From Ilumatobacteraceae bacterium (GTDB lineage Bacteria; Actinomycetota; Acidimicrobiia; Acidimicrobiales; Ilumatobacteraceae), in assembly GCA_025463305.1 (NCBI GenBank), contig JAOBWK010000036.1, positions 42,908 through 106,907 on the forward strand: a DNA stretch of 64,000 nucleotides, written 5' to 3'. The position numbers and the translations under genes are program-made. The notes beneath the pieces are model-generated. The model was not told the DNA's origin. It searched no databases and saw only the letters and a list, made by a program, of their open reading frames with translations. Shown here in pieces: positions 1-7,340 of the stretch (positions are counted from its first letter, which is position 1; every line of letters starts with the position of its first letter).

Positions 1-157
1 CGCGCCCGGCGTGTTCCTCGGCCCGATCGAGCGCGAGTTCGTCGCGCTGCTCTACTCGTCGGAGAACCGGCCGCGCCCGCAGCTCGCGTTCGCCGCGCTC
101 GGCGAACGGGCCGGCGCGATCGGTGCGGCGCTGCTGCCGTCGCTGCCCGACCTCTGA
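1..157 (+). CDS. C-terminal end of a ROK-family protein (partial)
   Basis: An open frame runs in from the left edge (frame from base 2) to a TGA at 155-157, giving 51 residues. The ending 'GERAGAIGAALL' resembles the last helix of ROK-family sugar kinases and repressors, which usually close with a Gly-Ala-rich 'aG.iGAa.la' stretch. The body of the gene, including any kinase or HTH domain, is outside the window, so kinase and repressor cannot be separated. It converges on the leftward isomerase gene four bases away. A nearby sugar isomerase fits a sugar-related role, but this is inference. Confidence 0.45.
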   Translation, partial: APGVFLGPIEREFVALLYSSENRPRPQLAFAALGERAGAIGAALLPSLPDL

Positions 158-161
158 CCCG

Positions 162-1103
162 TCACGCCCGCAGCGGTTCCGGCTCGATCGTGAAGCCGGC
201 GTCGGCGAGGCTGGCGCGCAGCCAGTCCCAGCCGCGCCGGAACGCGGCCTGCTCCTGCGCCACCGCATCGGCGGGCGGCAGGTCGCGCGCGTCGAGGCGC
301 GGGTGCTGGTCGTCGAGGACGAACGCCGGCGTCCCCGGCAGCCGGTCCGGATCGGTGAGCAGGGGAGCGACGTAACCCCACACGTTCTCGAAGCAGAACC
401 GGCGCACGCCCGCGGCGTGCAGGCGACGGGTCTGCTCGATGATCGGCAGCCGGCCGTCGCCGACGGCGACGCCCTGCACCCAATGGCGATCCGCGTCGAC
501 GATCATCACGTGGTCCTTGAGGTGCACCCGCGAGATGTGCGCGGCCATCGCCGCCAACGCCACGAACGGATCCTCGCCGACCATCTGCGAGTTGCCGTAG
601 TCGTACAGGGCTCGCACCCACGGGCTGTCGACCCGCTCCAGGATCCGCGCGATCGCGGCGCCCTGGAAGTCCTCGTGGTTCTCGAACACCACCAGCACCC
701 CGTGCCGCTCGGCGACGGGCGCGATGGCGGTGAGGTCGCTCACGCTGCGGTCGATGAGGTCGTCGATCGTGCCCGCGTACTTCGTGTAGACCCGCAACGT
801 GTCGGCGCCGCACGCCGCGGCGACACCGAGCATCGTCGTCAGGTGCTCGACGCGGGTGTCGCTGGTGTCGAGCTCGAGGCGCAGGCCGCTGCCGGCGACG
901 TGGTGACGCACGCGGTCGAAGTGGTCGGGTGTGGTACCCCTGAGGTCGCGGTGGCCCGGGCCGTTGGCCGACACGTTGACGCCGGTGAAGCCCTCGCGCC
1001 GGGCCAGGTCGACGAAGTCGAAGACGTCGAAGTCGGGCTGCTGGAAGTGGAAGCGCATCCCGAACGAGTGGATGTGCATGCCGATCGGCAGCGGTGCGTT
1101 CAC
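162..1103 (-). CDS. Sugar phosphate isomerase/epimerase-like TIM-barrel protein
   Basis: A 313-aa protein of the xylose-isomerase-like TIM-barrel superfamily (AP endonuclease 2 fold). It opens with 'GMHIHSFGMRFHF', has alternating beta/alpha segments with metal-ligand candidates in 'VVFENHEDF' and 'RVHLKDHV', and ends in an alpha-helical tail. Such enzymes isomerise or epimerise sugars or inositol derivatives; the substrate cannot be read from the sequence. The GTG start at 1103 overlaps the TGA of the upstream phosphotransferase (GTGA), so the two are translationally coupled. A longer in-frame ATG at 1235 lies inside the upstream gene and was not chosen. It is the last gene of the ppa-phosphotransferase-isomerase operon. 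Confidence 0.75.
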   Translation of the reverse strand: MNAPLPIGMHIHSFGMRFHFQQPDFDVFDFVDLARREGFTGVNVSANGPGHRDLRGTTPDHFDRVRHHVAGSGLRLELDTSDTRVEHLTTMLGVAAACGADTLRVYTKYAGTIDDLIDRSVSDLTAIAPVAERHGVLVVFENHEDFQGAAIARILERVDSPWVRALYDYGNSQMVGEDPFVALAAMAAHISRVHLKDHVMIVDADRHWVQGVAVGDGRLPIIEQTRRLHAAGVRRFCFENVWGYVAPLLTDPDRLPGTPAFVLDDQHPRLDARDLPPADAVAQEQAAFRRGWDWLRASLADAGFTIEPEPLRA

Positions 1104-1984
1104 GGTCTGGTCTCCAGCAGGTCGAGCTCGGCGTCGAGTGCCACGCCGTACAGCGCAGCGATGTCGGGCTGACTCGTGGCGAGCTCGTGCCGACGATGGG
1201 CGCAGTACGCCGCGAGCCGCACGTGGTACGGCCAACGCTCGGCGGCGAACCGCTCGGTCGCCTCGCCGGAACCGTGCGCGTCGAGCAGGTCGTGCGTGCC
1301 CGCTGCGTCGAGCGGCGGACGGGCGTAGAGGACCTGGATCGCCGGCGATGCGAAGTTGGCGAGGTCCTCGACCGGATCACCGATGCCCGGGCACTGCCAG
1401 TCGATCAGGCACGGACCAGCAGGGGTGACCACGATGTTGCCCGGCCCGCAGTCGGTGTGCACGAGCGTGACGGTCGGAGCACCGAGCGACGGCGGCGGCT
1501 CGATGCCGAGTTGGCGGACGAGTCGCTGTGGTGCCTCGACGCCCGCGAGCATCGCCCGTGCCTGGGCCACGACGGCGGACCCGACCGCCGGCAGCGCGCG
1601 GAACCCGTCGGTGATGCCGAGCGCGTGCAGACGGCCGAGCATCGCGCCGACCTCGCGCACACCGTGGGGAACGTCCCACATCGGGCCGTCGACGTACCCG
1701 TAGACGAGCAGTGCTCGGCCACTCGCGTCGGGCAGGAAGGCGACGGGGAGCGGGGCCAGCCCCGTGCCGCGCAACCGTTCGAGCGCTGCGGCCTCGTCGC
1801 GCGGTCGCTGCGGATACAGCGGGTTGCCCGAGTCGGCGACGAAGTGCTTCACGACCACGTCGGTGTCGTCGCCGCGCACCCGGAACACGTCGTTGTGGTA
1901 GCCCCCGGTGAGGCGCTCCCATGTCATCGACGTTCCCGCAGGGAACACGTCGAGCTCGCGCAGCGCGGCCTCGAGCGCCCCCAT
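1100..1984 (-). CDS. Aminoglycoside phosphotransferase-family small-molecule kinase
   Basis: A 294-aa protein kinase-like fold enzyme. The catalytic loop 'LVHTDCGPGNIVV' (HxDxxxxN) and the metal-binding 'LIDWQCPGIGDP' (the DFG equivalent) mark the APH/choline kinase family, with an N-terminal nucleotide-binding part around 'TGGYHNDVFRV'. The family phosphorylates hydroxyls of small molecules such as aminoglycosides, choline, homoserine or sugars. Next to a sugar isomerase, a sugar or polyol substrate is more likely than an antibiotic, but that is inference. The ATG lies four bases after the ppa stop and the gene ends in a GTGA overlap with the isomerase, so it is the middle gene of a leftward operon. 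Confidence 0.8.
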   Translation of the reverse strand: MGALEAALRELDVFPAGTSMTWERLTGGYHNDVFRVRGDDTDVVVKHFVADSGNPLYPQRPRDEAAALERLRGTGLAPLPVAFLPDASGRALLVYGYVDGPMWDVPHGVREVGAMLGRLHALGITDGFRALPAVGSAVVAQARAMLAGVEAPQRLVRQLGIEPPPSLGAPTVTLVHTDCGPGNIVVTPAGPCLIDWQCPGIGDPVEDLANFASPAIQVLYARPPLDAAGTHDLLDAHGSGEATERFAAERWPYHVRLAAYCAHRRHELATSQPDIAALYGVALDAELDLLETRP

Positions 1985-1988
1985 GAGG

Positions 1989-2504
1989 TCAGTGCGCGGT
2001 GCGGTGGCCGGGGAAGTTGGCCCGGGCCTTGTGGATCTCGTCCCACGCTGCCTCGCGGCCGGCGATGCCGGACGTGGACGAGGTCTTGCCGGGCTCGAGC
2101 GCCTTGTAGACCTCGAAGAAGTGCTGGATCTCGTCGACCAGCTGCGGGGTCAGGTCGGCGAGGTCCTCGACGCCGTTCCAGCGCGGCTCACGCGGGGGGA
2201 CGCAGATGATCTTGGCGTCCTCGCCGGCTTCGTCCTGCATGTACAGCACGCCGAGCGGACGGGCCTGGACCCAGACGCCCGGGTACACGGGGTCCTCGAG
2301 CAGCACCAGCGCGTCGAGCGGGTCGCCGTCGCCGCCGAGCGTCTCGGGGATGAACCCGTAGTCCGCCGGATAGGTGGTGGCGGTGAACAGCCGGCGGTCG
2401 AGGAAGACCCGGCCGGTCTCGTGATCGATCTCGTACTTGTTCCTGCTGCCACGAGGGATCTCGATGACGACATGGATGCATCCGTCGCTGAGCGGGTTGG
2501 CCAT
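1989..2504 (-). CDS. ppa: Inorganic pyrophosphatase, family I
   Basis: This 171-aa soluble enzyme hydrolyses pyrophosphate to two phosphates (EC 3.6.1.1) and so pulls biosynthetic reactions forward. The family I signature 'DGDPLDALV' with its metal-binding aspartates is present, as are 'EIPRGSRNKYE' and 'YPADYGFIP'. The length matches bacterial family I enzymes. Two starts are possible: GTG at 2510 and ATG at 2504. A TACGCT -10 box at 2516-2511 abuts the GTG but lies exactly six bases before the ATG, as in other leaderless promoters of this window, so ATG 2504 is preferred. It is the first gene of a three-gene leftward operon. Confidence 0.95.
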   Translation of the reverse strand: MANPLSDGCIHVVIEIPRGSRNKYEIDHETGRVFLDRRLFTATTYPADYGFIPETLGGDGDPLDALVLLEDPVYPGVWVQARPLGVLYMQDEAGEDAKIICVPPREPRWNGVEDLADLTPQLVDEIQHFFEVYKALEPGKTSSTSGIAGREAAWDEIHKARANFPGHRTAH

Positions 2505-2510
2505 CGACAC

Positions 2511-2516
2511 AGCGTA
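2511..2516 (-). promoter_or_regulatory. Leaderless -10 box of ppa
   Basis: TACGCT, six bases before ATG 2504. It excludes the longer GTG start at 2510, which would leave no room for a transcription start. Confidence 0.6.
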
Positions 2517-2592
2517 GGGCGGGTGCCGGGCTGTTCGCCGGGAGGCGTCGCGTGACGCGCGTCAAGCCGCGACGGGTGGACCTCGGCCGCGG

Positions 2593-2784
2593 TCAGTCCT
2601 GCTGCAGCGTGTACCACATCACCGTGCCGCCGCTGTCGGGGTCGTCGCCGGGGAGCGGCTGCACGATCTCGAGGTTCGCGGCGACGATTCGGTACCCCGC
2701 GTCGACCATCGTCGAGAGGGTCTTGTTGCTCTCGGCGCGCTTGGCCGCCGACACGTCGAGCACGATGATCCGGATGTCTGCCAC
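2593..2784 (-). CDS. Small hypothetical protein, 63 aa
   Basis: Unrecognised. The protein starts 'MADIRIIVLDVSAAKRAES' and ends 'GTVMWYTLQQD', with no cysteines, membrane segment or signal peptide, so it should be a small cytoplasmic alpha/beta protein. The GTG at 2784 is preferred over the longer ATG at 3012, which lies inside the divergent aminotransferase gene, because a TATCCT box (2796-2791) sits six bases before it. It ends about 90 bases upstream of ppa and probably forms its own short transcript or reads into ppa. Confidence 0.55.
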   Translation of the reverse strand: MADIRIIVLDVSAAKRAESNKTLSTMVDAGYRIVAANLEIVQPLPGDDPDSGGTVMWYTLQQD

Positions 2785-2790
2785 GGCGAG

Positions 2791-2796
2791 AGGATA
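2791..2796 (-). promoter_or_regulatory. Leaderless -10 box of the 63-aa gene
   Basis: TATCCT, six bases before GTG 2784, back to back with the aminotransferase promoter in a 79-bp divergent spacer. Confidence 0.55.
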
Positions 2797-2849
2797 ACCA
2801 TCCAGGTCACCGACGTGGAACTGCCTGCGACCACGCGAGGTGCAACCAC

Positions 2850-2855
2850 TAGCGT
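2850..2855 (+). promoter_or_regulatory. Leaderless -10 box of the aminotransferase
   Basis: TAGCGT with eight bases to the GTG at 2864. It lies downstream of the alternative GTG at 2840, so it rules that start out for this transcript. Confidence 0.55.
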
Positions 2856-2863
2856 TGGTCGAC

Positions 2864-4069
2864 GTGGAATTCCGTCGCATCACCAACCTGCCCCCGTACG
2901 TCTTCGCCATCATCAACGGCTTGAAGATCGAGGCACGGCGAGCAGGCGTCGACGTGATCGACCTCGGCTTCGGCAACCCTGACATCCCGTCCCCGCAGAT
3001 CGCCGTCGACAAGCTGGCCGAGGCTGCGCAGAACCCGAAGAACCACCGTTACTCGCTGAGCCGGGGCCTGCCCAAGCTGCGCGAGGCCGTCGCCGCGCTG
3101 TACGAGCGCAAGTGGAACGTGACGCTCGATCCCGAGCTGGAGATCACCAACACCATCGGCTCCAAGGAGGGCTTCAGCCACCTGATGTGGGTGCTGCTCG
3201 ACCGTGGCGACGCAGCCATCGTGCCGAGCCCGAGCTACCCGATCCACATCTACGGCCCGCTGTTCGCCGGCGCCGACCTCCGTCAGGTGCCGATGCGCCA
3301 CCTCGCCGACCCGCGGGTGCAGGGCGACTTCGCCGGCGACTTCTTCGACAGCCTCACCACCGCCTACGACGTCGGCTGGCCGAAGCCCCGCGTGCTCGTC
3401 ATCTCGTTCCCCCACAACCCCACCGGCGCGGTGGTCGACCTGCCGTTCATGCAGCAGGTCGTCGACTTCTGCCGCGAGCGGGAGATGATCGTGGTCCACG
3501 ACTTCGCCTACGCCGACATGGGCTTCGACGGCTACAAGCCGCCGTCCATCCTCCAGGCCGAGGGTGCGAAGGAGTGCGCGGTCGAGCTGTACAGCATGAC
3601 CAAGAGCTTCTCGATGGCCGGCTGGCGCAGCGCCTTCCTCGTCGGCAACGCCGAGGTCGTCCAGGCGCTCGTCAAGCTGAAGAGCTACCTCGACTACGGC
3701 ATGTTCCAGCCGGTGCAGATCGCCGCCACCGTCACGATGAACGAGGCCCAGGACTACCCCGAGGAGATCTGCGCGATCTACGAGGGCCGCCGCGACGCGC
3801 TCATCGACGGCCTGGCCCGGATCGGCTGGGACATCCCCAAGCCGAAGGGCTCGATGTTCGTCTGGGCCCCGATCCCGGAGCCGTACAAGGACATGGACTC
3901 GATCGAGTTCTGCTCGCACATCGTGCGCGAGTGCGAGGTCGCGCTCTCGCCCGGCGCCGGCTTCGGCCCCGGCGGCGAGGGCTTCGTCCGCTTTGCCCTC
4001 ATCGAGAACGAGCAGCGCATCGCCCAGGGCCTGCGCAACCTGAAGCGCGGCCTCACCAAGCTCGGTTGA
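2864..4069 (+). CDS. Pyridoxal-phosphate aminotransferase, class I/II (DapL/AlaA-like)
   Basis: A 401-aa fold-type I aminotransferase. 'DLGFGNPDIPSP' and 'HRYSLSRGLPKLREAVA' form the N-terminal substrate region, 'FPHNPTGAVV' and 'VVHDFAYADMGF' hold PLP-ring contacts, and the Schiff-base lysine is in 'SMTKSFSMAGWR'. The phosphate-binding arginine is in the same segment. Close relatives are annotated as LL-diaminopimelate or alanine/aspartate aminotransferases; the substrate cannot be decided here. A DapL role would feed meso-DAP to MurE encoded downstream. The GTG at 2864 gives the family-typical start 'MEFRRITNLPPY'. Confidence 0.88.
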   Translation: MEFRRITNLPPYVFAIINGLKIEARRAGVDVIDLGFGNPDIPSPQIAVDKLAEAAQNPKNHRYSLSRGLPKLREAVAALYERKWNVTLDPELEITNTIGSKEGFSHLMWVLLDRGDAAIVPSPSYPIHIYGPLFAGADLRQVPMRHLADPRVQGDFAGDFFDSLTTAYDVGWPKPRVLVISFPHNPTGAVVDLPFMQQVVDFCREREMIVVHDFAYADMGFDGYKPPSILQAEGAKECAVELYSMTKSFSMAGWRSAFLVGNAEVVQALVKLKSYLDYGMFQPVQIAATVTMNEAQDYPEEICAIYEGRRDALIDGLARIGWDIPKPKGSMFVWAPIPEPYKDMDSIEFCSHIVRECEVALSPGAGFGPGGEGFVRFALIENEQRIAQGLRNLKRGLTKLG

Positions 4070-4097
4070 TCGGGCTCCTTCGTTCATGGTTCGTTCA

Positions 4098-4113
4098 CAC
4101 TGTTGGCACAGTG
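4098..4113 (+). promoter_or_regulatory. Short inverted repeat upstream of the ACT-domain gene
   Basis: CACTG, six bases, CAGTG. It sits just upstream of the TAGCTT -10 box, near the expected -35 region, so it may be an operator. The arms are only five bases, so chance is possible. Confidence 0.2.
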
Positions 4114-4130
4114 CGCGAATCAGGGTTCGT

Positions 4131-4136
4131 TAGCTT
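4131..4136 (+). promoter_or_regulatory. Leaderless -10 box of the ACT-domain gene
   Basis: TAGCTT, six bases before GTG 4143. Confidence 0.55.
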
Positions 4137-4142
4137 GCCGGG

Positions 4143-4790
4143 GTGAGCTCCTACGTCGTGCGAGTGTGGCTGCCGGACCGACCCGGCGCGCTCGGTCAGG
4201 TGGCCAGCCGGATCGGTGCGGTGCGCGGCGACGTCGTCGGCATCGAGATCCTCGAGCGTGGTGGTGGGAGCGCCATCGACGAGCTCGTCGTCGCGTTGCC
4301 CGACGACGTCAGCCGTGAGCTGCTGATCGCCGAGATCGCCCAGGTCGACGGTGTCGCCGTGGAGGACGTGCGCCCGATCGACGCGCTCCGCCCCGACGCG
4401 GGCATGCTCGCGCTCGAGATCACCGCCGCACTGGTCGAGACCGAGACGGAGAAGCGCCTCGACGTGTTCTGTGATCGCCTGCAGTACCTCGTCGACGGCT
4501 CGTGGGCGCTGGCGATGCGCACCAGCGACGGGGCGACGTTGGTCGAGCGCGGCGTCGCTCCCGATCGGGGATGGCTCGCCGCGTTCTTCGCCGGCAGCCG
4601 CCACATCCCGGCCACCGGGTTCGGCGCGTCAGCGCCGGGCGATGTGGTGTGGGTGCACCTCGAACGCGCGGGCGTCTCCGTGGCTGCCGGGCGCGACGAC
4701 CGCCCGTTCCACACCCGCGAGCGGCTACAGGTCGGGCTGCTCGGCCGGGTCGTCGACGGCCTGATCCCGGCTGCGCTCGACGGCCCGTAG
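4143..4790 (+). CDS. ACT-domain protein
   Basis: A 215-aa protein with an N-terminal ACT domain (about residues 1-75): 'LPDRPGALGQVASRIG' is the classic 'drPGaLa.va..l' ligand-binding turn. Such domains sense amino acids and form dimers. The remaining ~140 residues have no catalytic motif I recognise ('FFAGSRHIPATGFGASAPGD' is the most distinctive part) and may be a GAF-like or regulatory half. A role in amino-acid-responsive regulation is inferred only. The last 66 bases overlap the end of the convergent glycerol kinase gene. Confidence 0.7.
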   Translation: MSSYVVRVWLPDRPGALGQVASRIGAVRGDVVGIEILERGGGSAIDELVVALPDDVSRELLIAEIAQVDGVAVEDVRPIDALRPDAGMLALEITAALVETETEKRLDVFCDRLQYLVDGSWALAMRTSDGATLVERGVAPDRGWLAAFFAGSRHIPATGFGASAPGDVVWVHLERAGVSVAAGRDDRPFHTRERLQVGLLGRVVDGLIPAALDGP

Positions 4791-6248
4791 CCATTGCGCG
4801 TGGAAGAGGTCGGTGAACGTCCGGTCCTCGGCCGGCACGAACTCGGCGTCGAGCACCCACTGCGCGGTGATCGAGTCGAGTGACGGCCACACCCCCTCGG
4901 CGAGACCGGCGAGGAACGCCGCGCCGAGCGCGGTGGTCTCCTGATCGACGGGACGCCGCACGGTCACGCCCAGCTGATCCGCTTGCATCTGCAACATCGT
5001 GTCCATCGCCGATGCACCGCCGTCGACGCGTAGGTCGCGCAGCGGCGTCCCCGATGCGCTGGTCATCGCATCGACGGCGTCGCGCACCTGGTACGCCATC
5101 GACTCGATGACCGCCCGGGCGAGCTGCCCCCGGCCGGTGCCCCGGGTGATGCCGACGATGGTGCCGCGCGCGTACGGATCCCACCATGGGCTGCCGAGCC
5201 CGGTGAACGCCGGCACGACGAAGACACCGCCGCTGTCCGCCACCGTCGCCGCCAGCGGCTCGAGATCGCTCGCCGTGTCGATGATCTGCAGCCCGTCGCG
5301 CAGCCACTGCACGGCAGCGCCGGTGACGAAGATCGCGCCCTCGAGCGCGTACGTGGTGGTGCCGTCGGCGAGCGTCCATGCGACGGTGGTGAGCATGCCC
5401 TCCGTGGGCTCCGGGCACGCCCGGCCGACGTTGAGGAGCACGAAGCTGCCCGTGCCGTAGGTGTTCTTGGCCATCCCCGGCTCGAAGCACGCCTGGCCGA
5501 ACAGCGCGCTCTGCTGATCGCCGGCGATCCCCGAGATCGGGATGCCGGCCGGCACGTCGCCCAGTTCGCCATCGAGTTGGACCGTGACCCCGAAGCGACC
5601 GCTCGACGGCAGGACGGCGGGCAGTGCGGCCATCGGTACGCCGATGAGGTCGCAGAGCTCCGGGTCCCAGGCGAGCCGGCGGATGTCGAACAGCATCGTC
5701 CGGCTCGCGTTCGACGGGTCGGTGGCGTGGACGGCTCCTCCGGTGAGCTTCCACAGCAGCCACGAGTCGACGGTGCCGAGGGCCAGGTCGGGCGAGTCCT
5801 CGACCCCGCCGTCGGTGAGCATCCAGGCGAACTTGGTGCCGCTGAAGTAGGGATCGAGCACCAGCCCCGTGCGCTCGCGGACCAACGGCAGCGCGCCGGC
5901 GGCGGCAAGCGCGTCGCAGCGCGCCGCAGTGCGGCGGTCCTGCCAGACGATGGCCCGGTGCAACGGCTCGCCCGTCGTGCGGCTCCAGGCGACGACGGTC
6001 TCGCGCTGGTTGGTGATCCCGATCGCCCGTGGCGTCGACGGCAGCTGACCGATCACCTCGGTCAGCGTCGCCGTCACGGCCGACCAGATCTCCGCGGCAT
6101 CGTGCTCGACCCACCCGGGCGCCGGGAAGTGCTGGGTGAACTCGCGGTACGCGGCAACGGGCGGGCGGCCATCGGCGAACACCGCTCGGCTGCGCACGCC
6201 CGTGGTGCCGGCGTCGATGGCCAGCACGCAGTCGTCGGACGCGGCCAT
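4725..6248 (-). CDS. glpK: Glycerol kinase
   Basis: A 507-aa FGGY-family kinase that phosphorylates glycerol to sn-glycerol 3-phosphate (EC 2.7.1.30). Visible motifs are the ATP-binding 'AIDAGTTGVRSRAVF' at the N-terminus, 'NQRETVVAWSRTTGEPLH', 'PYFSGTKFAWML', 'GMAKNTYGTGSFVLLN', and the FGGY signature region 'LRVDGGASAMDTMLQMQAD'. The length fits glycerol kinases (about 500 aa). The ATG at 6248 gives the family start; a longer frame to 6353 runs into the upstream gene. It follows the small membrane-protein gene by four bases, so the two are probably cotranscribed. No glpF or glpD is nearby. Confidence 0.93.
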   Translation of the reverse strand: MAASDDCVLAIDAGTTGVRSRAVFADGRPPVAAYREFTQHFPAPGWVEHDAAEIWSAVTATLTEVIGQLPSTPRAIGITNQRETVVAWSRTTGEPLHRAIVWQDRRTAARCDALAAAGALPLVRERTGLVLDPYFSGTKFAWMLTDGGVEDSPDLALGTVDSWLLWKLTGGAVHATDPSNASRTMLFDIRRLAWDPELCDLIGVPMAALPAVLPSSGRFGVTVQLDGELGDVPAGIPISGIAGDQQSALFGQACFEPGMAKNTYGTGSFVLLNVGRACPEPTEGMLTTVAWTLADGTTTYALEGAIFVTGAAVQWLRDGLQIIDTASDLEPLAATVADSGGVFVVPAFTGLGSPWWDPYARGTIVGITRGTGRGQLARAVIESMAYQVRDAVDAMTSASGTPLRDLRVDGGASAMDTMLQMQADQLGVTVRRPVDQETTALGAAFLAGLAEGVWPSLDSITAQWVLDAEFVPAEDRTFTDLFHAQWLRAVERSRDQAVDDPAEQPDL

Positions 6249-6252
6249 CAGC

Positions 6253-6642
6253 TCAGCGTCGTTTGGGCTTGTTGTTCTTGCGGTACTGCGACGGGCCGGT
6301 GGAGGTGCGCTTCGTCGGCGCCGGGCGGTTGCGCACGTTCTCGGCGCTCGCACCGCTGCTGCCCCGGCCCGAACCGCGGCCGGCCGGCACCATCGGCCGC
6401 TCCGCGCGCTCGGCGCGGAGGTCCTTCATCGTCTTGCGCTGGTACCCGAACTTGGCCAGCACGCCGCCGAACAGCAGGTACATCGGGCCGCTCGACATCA
6501 GCCCGACGAACAGCCCGATCTGGATCTTCTTGCCCTGGGCGAGGTAGTAGATGACGAACGCGACCGAGGCGATGCCGACGTAGATCAGCCACTCGCGCAC
6601 CAGCCGCTTCCACGGCACCGGTCGTGATGAGTCCCAAGCCAT
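6253..6642 (-). CDS. Small membrane protein with basic Gly/Arg-rich tail
   Basis: A 129-aa protein with two predicted membrane segments (about residues 17-36 and 41-63) and a basic, disordered C-terminus rich in Arg, Gly, Pro and Lys ending 'KNNKPKRR'. The family is not recognised with certainty. It is probably a small inner-membrane protein with its basic tail in the cytoplasm. A TAGGAA hexamer at 6654-6649 lies six bases before the ATG, a near match to the leaderless -10 pattern. glpK follows four bases after the stop. Confidence 0.65.
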   Translation of the reverse strand: MAWDSSRPVPWKRLVREWLIYVGIASVAFVIYYLAQGKKIQIGLFVGLMSSGPMYLLFGGVLAKFGYQRKTMKDLRAERAERPMVPAGRGSGRGSSGASAENVRNRPAPTKRTSTGPSQYRKNNKPKRR

Positions 6643-6713
6643 CCGCAGTTCCTACCACGCGCCGCGGAGCGTCGGGAAGTCCCTGCCCACCGGACAGTCG
6701 TTCGGACCCGTAC

Positions 6714-7340
6714 CTAGGCCTGAGGGGACGGCACAGCGGGGAACGCGGGCTGGGTGCTCTCGATGAAGCCCGGGTAGTCGTACACGGTGAGCGCACCCGT
6801 CTGCAGCTCGCCGTCGCCGGCCGGCCATTGGCGGGCCTTGCCGTCGACGAGGAGGTCGATGCGCTGCACGTCGTGGAGCTCCGCCGCAGTGAACACGATC
6901 TGGGCAACGGCGTCGACGAGGTTCGTGCTCGTCAGGTCGAGCAGCTGATCCGACACGTCGACCACCAACGTGCCGCCCGGCGACTGGAGCACCGCCGAGT
7001 TGAGGGTGAGGCCCTCGGGGATGGCCGTGCGCAGGCGGGCGGCGATGTCGATGGATGTGAGCGGACCGAACAGCGACTGCAACCGTTGCGTCGCGGTGTC
7101 GCCGACGTTGCGCTGCGCGGGCCGGAGCTGCTGCACGTCGCTGGGGGACTCGGGGGCCAGCAGGTAGATGCGGTCCGTGCCGCTCGACGCACCCGCCGTC
7201 TGGCCTTCGCTGCTGGCGAGCTTGGGCTGGTTGGCCTCACTGATGACCTGTGGCGAGGTGTCGTCGTTGATCCCGCACGAGGCGAGCAGCAACAACAGCC
7301 CGGCCGCGGCGAGGCCGCGGATGGTGGAGGACACGCTCAC
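6714..7340 (-). CDS. GerMN-domain lipoprotein (short LpqB-like partner of MtrAB)
   Basis: A 208-aa secreted lipoprotein. It begins with a signal peptide ending in the lipobox 'LLLASC', followed by a disordered Ser/Thr/Gln linker and a GerMN domain (about residues 70-185). In mycobacteria LpqB lies directly downstream of mtrB, binds the MtrB sensor domain and has GerMN followed by a propeller-like half; here only the GerMN half remains. The GTG at 7340 overlaps the mtrB stop (GTGA). A second GTG at 7334 is possible. It is the last gene of the mtrA-mtrB operon. Confidence 0.8.
   Translation of the reverse strand: MSVSSTIRGLAAAGLLLLLASCGINDDTSPQVISEANQPKLASSEGQTAGASSGTDRIYLLAPESPSDVQQLRPAQRNVGDTATQRLQSLFGPLTSIDIAARLRTAIPEGLTLNSAVLQSPGGTLVVDVSDQLLDLTSTNLVDAVAQIVFTAAELHDVQRIDLLVDGKARQWPAGDGELQTGALTVYDYPGFIESTQPAFPAVPSPQA

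Noticed and set aside
2505..2510. GTG start for ppa at 2510
   Set aside because: The TACGCT box directly abuts it; the ATG at 2504 has the standard six-base spacing.
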